From Paracoccus nototheniae (GTDB taxonomy: Bacteria; Pseudomonadota; Alphaproteobacteria; Rhodobacterales; Rhodobacteraceae): 56,333 nt of DNA. Below the pieces are notes generated by a model that saw nothing but the letters and a program-made list of their open reading frames with translations, made no database searches and was not told where the DNA came from. The first letter of the stretch is position 1, and the number at the start of each line of letters is the position of its first letter. Where the stretch lies: contig NZ_RQRT01000019.1 of the NCBI RefSeq assembly GCF_004335005.1, positions 1 through 56,333 on the forward strand. Reading direction: 5' to 3'. This document shows, piece by piece, positions 42,375 through 50,691 of this stretch. The position numbers were made by a program, and so were the translations under genes.

Positions 42375-42809
42375 ATGCGCCAAGACACCCGCCTCTCCCG
42401 TCTACTGCATGTGCTTCTGCACATGGCGCAGACGGAGGCACCCATGACCTCGCAACAGATCGCGGTGATGCTGGGATCGAACGCGGTGGTGGTGCGACGG
42501 ATCATGGCTGGGCTGCGCGACGGCGGCTATGTCGATGCCGAGCGTGGACATGGCGGTGGCTGGCGGATTACGAAACGGACAGACGAGATCACGGTTCTGG
42601 ATGTCTATCGTTCCCTGGACGAGCCGGACCTGTTTGCCTTCGGTTTTTCGAAACCCAGCCCCGCATGTCTGGTCGAGCAATCCGTGAATGCCACTATCAA
42701 GGGGGCGATCGAAACAGCCAAAGATGCCATTCTGGACAAGTTTAGCACCCTGCGCCTGTCTCAGATCGAGGCGGATGTAAGGCGCCGGATGGACAGCGTC
42801 GCTCGATGA
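42375..42809 (+). CDS. Rrf2-family transcriptional regulator
   Basis: This 144-residue winged-helix protein has Rrf2 features: TRLSRLLHVLLHMAQTEAPM, the HTH region SQQIAVMLGSNAVVVRRIMA and the wing GYVDAERGHGGGWRIT. It has only one Cys (SPACLVEQS) where Fe-S members such as IscR and NsrR have three, so it is a YwnA-type member without a cluster, possibly thiol-sensing. The ATG at 42375 is used. It is divergent from the MFS/methyltransferase pair. Confidence 0.83.
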   Translation: MRQDTRLSRLLHVLLHMAQTEAPMTSQQIAVMLGSNAVVVRRIMAGLRDGGYVDAERGHGGGWRITKRTDEITVLDVYRSLDEPDLFAFGFSKPSPACLVEQSVNATIKGAIETAKDAILDKFSTLRLSQIEADVRRRMDSVAR

Positions 42810-43031
42810 AAAACGTTCAAGCTATTCGAAAACGCTATCAGATGGTTGAAATTGAAAGCGTAAGAAGTCGTGACCTTCAGCAGCATCACAATCGGTCAGC
42901 AGGCCAAGCAAAAGCATATGCCATCTTGGTATACCGTTTAGGGATAGAGGAGATGGTCAGCAGTTCACTGATATGGAGTTTGCTCGTTGTGAATGAGCGT
43001 TCGAGAGAAGCATTACCCTGCAAACCAAGTT

Positions 43032-44099
43032 ATGTGGCGGGAGAGAGTAGATCCGTATGGTCAATTGACCGTTTGGACAACGACACTGTTCTATGGTGTG
43101 CTTTTGGCTTCATCCGATGTGGGAAGAGCTGAAAATGGAGGATACGGTTTGCCAATTCAGCACCAAATCACGGCTTCGGGCCCGAAGGGCGCACTCACTG
43201 GCACTTTGACTCTGCCGGAACTGGCACTCACCGACGATACCCCGGTGGTACTGATCGTGCCAGGCTCCGGACCAACTGACCGTGACGGGAATTCGCCCCT
43301 CGGTATTTCGGCGGCGTCTTACGCGATGCTTGCAGAGGCTTTGGCCCAAAACGGGGTCGCTTCTGTGCGCATCGACAAGCGCGGCATGTTTGCTTCAGTT
43401 GACGCTGTGGACAATGTCAACTCAGTGACAATCGCCGATTACGGCGACGACGTGCTGGCTTGGGCGACGGCGATCCGCACGCGACTTCCGACGGAGAGCG
43501 GCAAGCGTTGCGTGATACCTCTGGGCCATAGCGAAGGCGGCCTGGTCGCGCTTGCTGCGATGACGCGTTTTCCAATTCCCTGCGGGTTAGTGCTTGTCAG
43601 CGCGCCGGGTCGCCCATTGGCCGATATCATGCGCCAGCAACTGCGTGACAATCCTGCCAATACCGCCCTTCTGGAGCAAGCCGAGGCGGCGTTCCTGTCA
43701 TTGGAGCGAGGTGAACGGGTTGACGCCGCATCGCTTGATCCCGCGTTGCAACTGCTGTTTGCTCCGCAGGTGCAAGGTTTCCTTATCGATGCGTTCAGGT
43801 ATGATCCGGCTGTACTGATCTCCAAGGTTCGGGCTCCTGTCCTCATTGTCCAAGGGGCGCGCGACCTTCAGGTCGGTGAGCGCGATGCCCGCCATCTTGC
43901 CAATGCGGCCCCCTATGCTGAGCTGTCCGTGCTCGCTGACGTGAACCATGTGCTAAAGGTCGTGCCCTCAGATGATCTCGCAGAAAATCTTTCCACTTAT
44001 GCAGACCCTGATATGCCCATTGCTCCAGGCGTTGTGCGGGCGGTCGTGGGCTTCGTCGAGCGTGTCGCATCACCAAAGGCCGCTCCTTCGATCAAATGA
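43032..44099 (+). CDS. Secreted or membrane-anchored alpha/beta hydrolase
   Basis: This is about 355 residues. An N-terminal hydrophobic segment (TVWTTTLFYGVLLASSDVGR then AEN) looks like a signal peptide. The hydrolase core has PVVLIVPGSGPTDRDGNSPL, nucleophile elbow PLGHSEGGLVAL, acid VQGARDLQVG and His in ADVNHVLK. The start is uncertain (ATG 43032; other in-frame starts lie at 42993 and about 43065). The 220 bases before it (42810-43031) are notably AT-rich and hold no convincing gene. It overlaps the convergent LysR gene by 8 bases. Confidence 0.72.
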   Translation: MWRERVDPYGQLTVWTTTLFYGVLLASSDVGRAENGGYGLPIQHQITASGPKGALTGTLTLPELALTDDTPVVLIVPGSGPTDRDGNSPLGISAASYAMLAEALAQNGVASVRIDKRGMFASVDAVDNVNSVTIADYGDDVLAWATAIRTRLPTESGKRCVIPLGHSEGGLVALAAMTRFPIPCGLVLVSAPGRPLADIMRQQLRDNPANTALLEQAEAAFLSLERGERVDAASLDPALQLLFAPQVQGFLIDAFRYDPAVLISKVRAPVLIVQGARDLQVGERDARHLANAAPYAELSVLADVNHVLKVVPSDDLAENLSTYADPDMPIAPGVVRAVVGFVERVASPKAAPSIK

Positions 44100-44991
44100 T
44101 TGCGGCTGGCGGCGATGACCGCCAGCGACGCAAATGTGTTACCAGGGTACGCAGCTTTGGAGCCATGTGACGGCGTTGGGGATAATAGAGGAGATACCCC
44201 GGAAAGTCGGGCAGGTAGGGCTTAAGCAATGGCACCAGCGCGCCGGTCTCGATATGCGCCTGGAAACAGTCCCATGGGCCAAAGGTGATGCCCCCATCTG
44301 CCAAGGCAATGCGCAGCATCAGGCGGAGGTCGTTGGTCGTTACGCCGGGCCTGACCGCAACATCAAAGGGCCGATCATTTTCGACGAACTCCCACCGCCA
44401 ACGTGCCGTCGTCGGGGTGGGACGCCAGCCAATGCGACGATGGGTTAGAAGGTCACGTGGGTGTGCGGGCGTACCATGACGCGCAAGATAGCTTGATGTC
44501 ACCACTGCAATCTCTCGTTGGCGTCCACCTATTGAAACAGCGATCATGTCCCGCTCGATGACTTCGCCCAACCGGATGCCGGCATCAAAACCATGGGCGA
44601 CGATGTCGAGTTCCTCATCCGTCACAGTCACATCCACGATCACTTCGGGACAGGCCTCTGCAAAGCGCGCCAGCAGCGGGCCCGAGAGGAACGGCTCGGC
44701 GATCGACGTCACGGCCAACCGCAACCGGCCACGGGGCACATCGTCACGCGCCTCAAGTGCATCCTGGATCACCGCTACAGGGCCTCGTACCGCGCCCACC
44801 GGCCGCTCTCCGGCCTCGGTCAGCCTGACGGAACGAGTAGTTCGCGCCACCAGCTGCTGGCCGAGCGAATCCTCAAGACGGCGCATGCCTTGGCTGACGG
44901 CAGATCGCGTTACGCCCAACCGATCGGCCGGGGCGCGAAAGCTCCCTTCGTCGGCAACGGCCAGCAGAATGGGCAAGAGATTCAGGTCCAT
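44092..44991 (-). CDS. LysR-family transcriptional regulator
   Basis: This 299-residue regulator has MDLNLLPILLAVADEGSFRA and the HTH LGVTRSAVSQGMRRLEDSLG, then the effector-binding domain (VDVTVTDEELDIVAHGFDAG). The group resembles LysR regulators that sit divergent to oxidoreductase genes. Here the divergent neighbour, 103 bp away, is a broken SDR gene, probably its former target. Confidence 0.85.
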   Translation of the reverse strand: MDLNLLPILLAVADEGSFRAPADRLGVTRSAVSQGMRRLEDSLGQQLVARTTRSVRLTEAGERPVGAVRGPVAVIQDALEARDDVPRGRLRLAVTSIAEPFLSGPLLARFAEACPEVIVDVTVTDEELDIVAHGFDAGIRLGEVIERDMIAVSIGGRQREIAVVTSSYLARHGTPAHPRDLLTHRRIGWRPTPTTARWRWEFVENDRPFDVAVRPGVTTNDLRLMLRIALADGGITFGPWDCFQAHIETGALVPLLKPYLPDFPGYLLYYPQRRHMAPKLRTLVTHLRRWRSSPPAAII

Positions 44992-45094
44992 TGTCCAGCG
45001 CTACTAACCATTGCGTCCATAAGGCAGGCAATACTCAACCGCCGGCAATGCGTCCATCCTTCAGGTGCAACAGACCACAGAAGGAAGATGTATC

Positions 45095-45500
45095 ATGGAC
45101 AAAGTCATCTTGATTACCGGGGCGTCGGGGGGAATCGGCCAAGGGCTGGCACGAGAATTAGCCGGAGCAGAGGCCAAGGTGCTGCTGCTCGATCGGGGCA
45201 TTGCAGTCCCTGCCGACGGCGTCAGTCTATTGCGCCACCAAGTTTGCCGTTCGGGCAATCTCGGACGGTCTGCGTCAGGAAACCAACACGATCCGTGTGT
45301 CCCGCGTGAATCCCGGTGTGGTGAAAAGCGATCTGGCATACACGATCACCCATCCAGAAACCCGGTCCATGATGCGGGGCTATCGCGCCATCGCCTTGCA
45401 GCCGGCCGATATTGCCCGCGCGGTCCGCCACCTGATCGAAGCTCCGGCCAGTGTCGATACGACTGAAATCACCATCCGCCCAACTGCTGCTGCTCAATGA
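45095..45500 (+). pseudogene. Short-chain dehydrogenase/reductase with internal deletion and frame change
   Basis: The start MDKVILITGASGGIGQGLAR is a perfect SDR cofactor loop (TGASGGIG). Around 45195-45205 the sequence jumps to the active-site region in another frame: LQSLPTASVYCATKFAVRAI (Y-x3-K), then RVSRVNPGVVKSDL. Roughly 110 codons that normally separate these parts, including the NAG and catalytic Ser regions, are missing. The C-terminal part runs in frame to 45500. It is a deletion pseudogene. Confidence 0.85.
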
Positions 45501-45569
45501 CGAATGAGCGTAACGCCGCACCTTCCATTGCCGGGCGCGACTGTTGGCTATCGCAGTGTGCGGAGCATG

Positions 45570-45911
45570 TCAGCTGCACCAAGATCGAGCCAACCAACCG
45601 GACAGCGCCGAGACGACCATTGCAGGAGCAGCCAGTGTGATCAGGAACACCAGGCCGAAAGCGGTCATGGATCCCGCCAACCCAAGGACGAGCATCACCG
45701 GCAGCTGGCTCATCGTCAAAACCAGCCCAACCATCCATGCGCGTCGTTCCATACCGAAGCTGACGACCACGGCGGCCATGAGCGACAGTGGGTAGGCCAA
45801 TGTCCAGTATGCACTAGCGTCCCAAGGCTCGGTAGCTTCGGCAGCGGCGGCGACGAACGACCAGAATCCCGTCCCCATGATGGCGAGAACAGACAAAGGA
45901 TATCGTTTCAT
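45570..45911 (-). CDS. Small membrane protein of unknown function
   Basis: This 113-residue protein has four predicted helices: SVLAIMGTGFWSFVAAAAEA, WTLAYPLSLMAAVVVSFGME, AWMVGLVLTMSQLPVMLVLG and FGLVFLITLAAPAMVVSALS. The ATG at 45911 is chosen because the longer frame adds only a hydrophilic stretch; no strong ribosome-binding site is visible. I do not recognise the family. Confidence 0.5.
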   Translation of the reverse strand: MKRYPLSVLAIMGTGFWSFVAAAAEATEPWDASAYWTLAYPLSLMAAVVVSFGMERRAWMVGLVLTMSQLPVMLVLGLAGSMTAFGLVFLITLAAPAMVVSALSGWLARSWCS

Positions 45912-46295
45912 GACCGGACTTGGGCCAATTTGTTGTAATGGTTGGGGCATGGTGCGCTTTTGACAGTCACGATCGTTCATTTTCTCTTAGTCTCAAGGGA
46001 TGGCCAGCCACACTTGCTGTCACCCCACCTGCCGAGGCATGGGCATAAAGCCTCTTGGCGTCACTACATTGCGCCAGCATGACATGTTGAAACGAACTGT
46101 GGCGTCGCACCTGCTTGGCTATAACATCTGCGCTGACTGCCCCATAAGATCAGCTAATCCAACGCTATGGAATTTGTGGCTTGGTGGCCACCAATGCGTA
46201 ACTTAAAACGCCAACGTAAAGCGACACCGCTGATCTGATATGGGGTGACCCCAAGCTACGCAACCGGGTACCGACCATCTGTGTGACCAATCCTC
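45912..46295. other. 384-bp region with no supported gene
   Basis: The region is less GC-rich than the surroundings and has only short frames without ribosome-binding sites. No tRNA-like fold, clear terminator or repeat pair is seen. With broken genes on both sides it is probably decaying DNA. Confidence 0.4.
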
Positions 46296-47316
46296 ATGGA
46301 GCAAGCATTGAGAAAACTGGCGACGGAACAATCTGTAAATGGGATCAGGCTTGGGCAACTTGTAATCCCCTTGCCCTGTTCGATCAGTACCGAAGCACAG
46401 GCGCGGCTGCGCGCCGCCTTGAACAACGGTATTCCGGCAAATGCGGCACATGTCCTGCCGAAACCGGAGGATCACGCGGCCAAGCGCGCCCTACGGTTGC
46501 AAGCAGATACCGCTTATCGGGCGGCGCTGGCGACGCAGGGTTCGAAAAACCTTGCAGACCTGCGGACAGTCCAGGTCGGGACAGGCACGGTTCATATCGC
46601 AATGCCCCCGAACCTGGTAACAAACGATGCCGTCTATATCGATATCCACGGCGGTGCCTTCGTCTTTGGTGGGGGTGAGGCCTGCCGCATGGCGGCCTGT
46701 GCCGCGGCTAGCCTCCATGGCGCGCGCTGTGACGGGGTCGATTACCGGATGCTGCCCGAGTATCCCTATCCTGCCGCATTGGACGACTGCTTCGCTGCCT
46801 ATCGGCACGTGCTTGCCGGATGCGACAATCGCGGGGTGGTGATTGGCGGGCGTTCCGCAGGCGGCAACCTGGCGCTAGCCACAGTCTTGCGGGCGCGCGG
46901 TGAAGGGCTGCCGCTGCCTGCGGCGCTTGTGTTTTTGTCTCCTGAGATCGACCTGACCGAGTCGGGAGACAGTTTCCAAACCAACCAAGGCATCGACTTC
47001 AACCTTCCCGATCCGCTTATGCCGCCAAACCTTCTCTACGCCGCCGGTGCCGACCTGACGCATCCACGTCTCTCGCCGCTTTTCGGCACTTTCTCGGCGG
47101 ATTTTCCGCCGAGCTTTATTCAGACCGGCACGCGGGATCTAGTGTTGTCAAATGCAGTTCGGCTGCACCGGATCCAGCACGAAGCGGGCGCTCCGACCGA
47201 GTTGCATGTCTTCGAGGCGATGTCCCCACGGAGGATTCGGCGGCTCTCCAGAAGACCGAGAGCTCTCCCGCGACGTCGCCCGCTTCGTGGCAAACGCGCT
47301 GGATGGCGCGGAGTGA
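46296..47316 (+). pseudogene. HSL-type alpha/beta hydrolase (esterase), 1-nt frameshift before the catalytic His
   Basis: The body is a hormone-sensitive-lipase-family esterase: oxyanion motif IDIHGGAFVFGGGE, nucleophile GGRSAGGNLALA and acid-strand region IQTGTRDLVLSNAVRLH. Just after HVFEAM the frame is disturbed: the sequence ATG-T-CCCCAC has one extra base near 47223. Without it the protein would end MPHGGFGGSPEDRELSRDVA...ANALDGAE, stopping at 47314-47316 (about 339 residues) and carrying the catalytic His in MPHGG. With it the frame runs on as an Arg-rich tail to 47438. Either a real inactivating mutation or a sequencing error in a short C-run. Confidence 0.8.
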
Positions 47317-47434
47317 CCCCGGCATTTCCGAAGCTCATGCGATACCACGTTCCTCTAGCCCCGCGTCATCATCCTATTGCCGAACCAGAACAACTCTGCT
47401 GTTGGCAGGGCACTCTCAGTCCAAAAGGTCAAAC

Positions 47435-48187
47435 ATGACGATCACACATCAGGATGAACTGGACGGTCTGCGCAAGATCGGCCGTATCGTGGCAAACACC
47501 ATGCAGTCCATGGCTGCGAAAATGGAGCCCGGCATGACAACCCGGGAACTGGACAAAATCGGGCGCGAACTCCTGGACCGTGAAGGGGCGGTCTCTGCTC
47601 CACGTGCCACATATGGATTTCCCGGCGACAGCTGCATCAGCGTAAACGAGGAGATCGCTCATGGCGTTCCGGGCGCGCGCAGTCTGTCCAAGGGCGATCT
47701 GGTCAACATCGATGTTTCAGCTTCGCTTGACGGCTATTTTGCAGATACGGGAGCGACTTTCATGCTTGGCGCGGTGCCGCCATCGCTCGACCGGCTGTGC
47801 CGCGACGGGCGCCGTGCCACGCAGATCGGCATCGCGCAGGTCGGGCATGGCAAGCCACTGGCGGGGATCGGCAATGCCGTGGGCGCGTTTGCCGCACGAC
47901 GCGGATACACGCTGATCCGCAACCTGGCCAGCCACGGCATCGGCAGAGCACTTCATGAGGCCCCGCAGGAAGTGCCAACCTGGCCAACCAAGCACGACAG
48001 GCGCAAGATCCATGACGGCCTGGTCCTGACCGTCGAGCCCTTCCTGTCCCGGGGCGGTACTTGGGCCGTGCAGGGAGTGGATGACGATTGGACGCTTTAT
48101 GCCAGCCCGGCCGCGCCGGTCGTGCAATATGAGCATACTGTCATAGCCACCCGACGCGGTCCCGTCATCGTCACCCTGCCGGGTTAA
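47435..48187 (+). CDS. map: Methionine aminopeptidase, type I
   Basis: This 250-residue pita-bread metalloprotease removes the initiator methionine. All five metal ligands are present: D93 (VNIDVSA), D104 (YFADTG), H167 (ASHGIG), E201 (LTVEPF) and E233 (YEHT). The substrate His is H77 (EEIAHGVPG). AAAGG lies before the ATG. It is surrounded by accessory and broken genes, so it is probably a second, dispensable copy; the housekeeping gene is expected elsewhere. Confidence 0.9.
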   Translation: MTITHQDELDGLRKIGRIVANTMQSMAAKMEPGMTTRELDKIGRELLDREGAVSAPRATYGFPGDSCISVNEEIAHGVPGARSLSKGDLVNIDVSASLDGYFADTGATFMLGAVPPSLDRLCRDGRRATQIGIAQVGHGKPLAGIGNAVGAFAARRGYTLIRNLASHGIGRALHEAPQEVPTWPTKHDRRKIHDGLVLTVEPFLSRGGTWAVQGVDDDWTLYASPAAPVVQYEHTVIATRRGPVIVTLPG

Positions 48188-48231
48188 AATCAAGTCCAGG
48201 GGCTCATCTCCAGCATCGGCCAGGAGGCATC

Positions 48232-48906
48232 ATGCGCATCATGCTTGTGGAAGACGAGGCAGGGCTTGCCGCAATGCTGGCGGGGTTCCTGCAACGCGAG
48301 CGTTTCGTGGTCGATCAGCTCGACTGCATTGCAACCGCACGGGAGGCCGCGGCGATGGTTGATTACGATCTCGCACTACTTGACCGGAGTTTGCCGGACG
48401 GGGACGGACTGACGCTGCTGCCGGACCTGCGCACTGGCAACCCTGGCATCCATGTTATCATCCTCAGTGCCCTTGGCGAGGTCGAAGATCGCGTGACAGG
48501 GCTGGATCAGGGCGCAGACGACTACCTTGTTAAACCCTTTGCCCTGGACGAAATGCTGGCCCGCATCCGCGCCGTGCGGCGTCGTCCCGCGCAGGTGCAG
48601 GACGACAAGATCAGGGCGGGCGCAGTGATCTTCGATCCTGTCCATGACACGGTCGAGATCGGCGGACAGCCCATCATTCTGCCGCGACGTGAGTTGCGCG
48701 TCCTGGCGACGCTGATCCGTCGGCGCGGACGCACCGTCATGCGCGAGGCGCTTGAGCAGGCGGTCTTTGGCTTCGACGACGAGATCCAGTCCAACACGCT
48801 GGATTCGCACGTGTCGCGCTTGCGCAAACGCTTGCGTGAGGCGGATGCGGGGGTCGAGATCCATGCCATCCGCGGGGTCGGCTATCTGCTGCGCACCGTA
48901 GCGTGA
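48232..48906 (+). CDS. Two-component response regulator, OmpR/PhoB family
   Basis: This 224-residue regulator has receiver-domain acids E7/D8 (LVEDEA), phospho-acceptor D51 (ALLDRSLPDGDG), T/S switch near IILSALGEVEDR and Lys in DYLVKPF. The C-terminal winged helix has LPRRELRVLATLIRRRGRTV and DSHVSRLRKRLRE. Its stop overlaps the start of the sensor kinase gene (TGATG), so the pair is coupled. It resembles QseB/TctD-type regulators. Confidence 0.9.
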   Translation: MRIMLVEDEAGLAAMLAGFLQRERFVVDQLDCIATAREAAAMVDYDLALLDRSLPDGDGLTLLPDLRTGNPGIHVIILSALGEVEDRVTGLDQGADDYLVKPFALDEMLARIRAVRRRPAQVQDDKIRAGAVIFDPVHDTVEIGGQPIILPRRELRVLATLIRRRGRTVMREALEQAVFGFDDEIQSNTLDSHVSRLRKRLREADAGVEIHAIRGVGYLLRTVA

Positions 48907-50246
48907 TGCGCGGCCCCTCGCTCAAACGGCCGCTGATCGTCTATCCGCTGATCGTCCATCTCGTGACACTGCTGGTCTCGGTCCTGATACTAATCGGTGG
49001 CGCGCTGCGTATTGACAGCGGCGGACCATATGCAGACGAAAAGATAACCCCTGTCATTGCGGCCGCGATCGACCGCGACCCGGCCGGCGGGCTGGTCATC
49101 CGCCAGACCGAGGCGCTGTCGGCATTGCAGACCGAGGCGCCGCAGCTGTGGTTTCTGGTAGAGGACGATGCCGGAAACAGCGTCGACTTTGGGGCGGTGC
49201 CCCCGGTCTTCGAGGCGTTCCGGGGGCGGCTGGCAGGTCTGTCCTTCGCACAGCTGCGCGACCGTACGCCGCCCCATCCGATGACCGCGATTCTGCGGCG
49301 AGAGACAGCAGATATCGGGGCGCTGACCATTCTAGGGCACGGTCCGCTGTTGGAGCTGAACCTGATCGTGCTTCTGGCGTCCACGGTGGTTTTCCTGCCG
49401 ATCATCTTGCTGCTGTCTCTGACCTCTTTCGCGATCACGCCCTGGATTGTGAGACGCGCATTGACGGGCATCGCACGGATCGCGCTCGAAGCCGAACGGA
49501 TCGACCCCGACCGCCGCGGCAGGCGTCTGAGCGAGGCCCATGTCCCACGCGAAATCGCACCCTTGGTACGGGCGATGAATGATGCCCTGCGGCGGCTGGA
49601 CGAAGGGCATGAGCGCCAGCAGCGGTTCATATCGATGGCCTCACACGAGTTACGCACGCCCATCGCAGTGCTGCAGGCCAAGGTCGAGAATGCCGGAGAC
49701 CCTGCCGTGCGGGCCTTGGGTGACGATATTCAGCGTCTGACGATCCTGACTGAACAGCTGTTGGATCTGACGCGGATGGCACAGGGCGGCACCCCTGCCC
49801 CGGTCGATTTGGCGGCCCTTGCTCGCGGTGTCGTCGCGGATCTGGCGCCCCTTGCCATCGCCGGAGGGCGGACGATGGAGGTCAAGGTCGGGTCACGCGA
49901 GACATGCCTCGGCGATGCGGCCGCCTTGGAGCGGGTGCTGATGAATCTGCTTCGGAACGCGCTCGATCACGGAGGGCGCCATGTTGTGCTGCGCGTGATG
50001 GGTCGGGTCTTGGAGGTAGAGGATGATGGTCCAGGCATCCCCGCCGATCAACGCGAACGTGTTTTCGAGCCGTTCTACAGGCTGCGTCCGCAGGGTGGCG
50101 GCAGCGGTCTCGGCCTCAACTTGGTGGCCGAGGTCGTGGCCCGGCATGACGGTCGCGTGACGATCCGTGCGGCGCCAGGCCGCGGAACCATCGTCCGGGT
50201 GGAACTGGGCCTTGGGAATGTGACTGAAACCCACGCTCTCAAGTAA
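48906..50246 (+). CDS. Two-component sensor histidine kinase
   Basis: This 446-residue inner-membrane kinase has a helix near residues 8-30, a periplasmic domain, a second helix (LNLIVLLASTVVFLPIILLL), a HAMP-like linker, the phospho-His H247 in SMASHELRTP, the N-box LMNLLRNALDHGG and G boxes EDDGPGIP and GGSGLGLNLV. It phosphorylates the partner regulator. The signal is unknown. Confidence 0.88.
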   Translation: MRGPSLKRPLIVYPLIVHLVTLLVSVLILIGGALRIDSGGPYADEKITPVIAAAIDRDPAGGLVIRQTEALSALQTEAPQLWFLVEDDAGNSVDFGAVPPVFEAFRGRLAGLSFAQLRDRTPPHPMTAILRRETADIGALTILGHGPLLELNLIVLLASTVVFLPIILLLSLTSFAITPWIVRRALTGIARIALEAERIDPDRRGRRLSEAHVPREIAPLVRAMNDALRRLDEGHERQQRFISMASHELRTPIAVLQAKVENAGDPAVRALGDDIQRLTILTEQLLDLTRMAQGGTPAPVDLAALARGVVADLAPLAIAGGRTMEVKVGSRETCLGDAAALERVLMNLLRNALDHGGRHVVLRVMGRVLEVEDDGPGIPADQRERVFEPFYRLRPQGGGSGLGLNLVAEVVARHDGRVTIRAAPGRGTIVRVELGLGNVTETHALK

Positions 50247-50362
50247 GCGGATTTTTTGTCGTCCCTGCTTAGCGACGCCATGTTCGCACAACCTTTATGG
50301 CGCAGAGGTTCCGCGACGCAGGCGGCGCGAATGCGACCCGTCTGCGTGAAAATGGCAATGAC

Positions 50363-50611
50363 ATGAAGGCTATCGAAATGCGTAAAATTCTCTCCCTCCG
50401 GTCGCGTGGCGGTTCCAGGGGTGTCAGCGTCGCCCTGCTCGCGGCCGGTCTTCTGGCCGGATGCGTATCCGAACAGAGTTCTACGGAAAGCCTCTACCGG
50501 CAGAACATGGTCAGCGAGACCGCTCTGAACGCCCAAATCATGAGCGACCGGGCGCGCGACCAGCGCTGCCAGCGCGATCCGTCGCGCCGCGAATGCGGAC
50601 CGCGCCCCTAA
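50363..50611 (+). CDS. Small lipoprotein
   Basis: This protein of about 82 residues has a positively charged N terminus (KAIEMRKILSLRSRGGSRG) followed by VSVALLAAGLLAGC. That is a lipobox (LLAGC), so the mature protein is about 45 residues, lipid-anchored at Cys. The rest is charged and contains a second Cys (RDQRCQRDPSRRECGP). An internal ATG at 50378 with AAGG upstream is an alternative start. Function is unknown. A strong hairpin follows. Confidence 0.65.
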   Translation: MKAIEMRKILSLRSRGGSRGVSVALLAAGLLAGCVSEQSSTESLYRQNMVSETALNAQIMSDRARDQRCQRDPSRRECGPRP

Positions 50612-50633
50612 TTCCCTCGCTATGCGAACGACA

Positions 50634-50662
50634 GCCCTGCGGATGCCGATCATCCGCAGGGC
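50634..50662 (+). terminator. 12-bp hairpin after the lipoprotein gene
   Basis: GCCCTGCGGATG and CATCCGCAGGGC pair perfectly around a CCGAT loop, just before the prolyl oligopeptidase gene. No T-run follows, so it may terminate weakly, protect the upstream mRNA or affect the downstream leader. Confidence 0.6.
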
Positions 50663-50691
50663 GACCGAGACAATCCCTAAGGAGAAGCGAA

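Noticed and set aside
42806..43132. 108-codon plus-strand frame overlapping the Rrf2 stop (ATGA) and the next hydrolase start
   Set aside because: It has no recognisable motif and atypical AT-rich composition, and it overlaps the hydrolase N terminus; more likely chance than a coupled gene.
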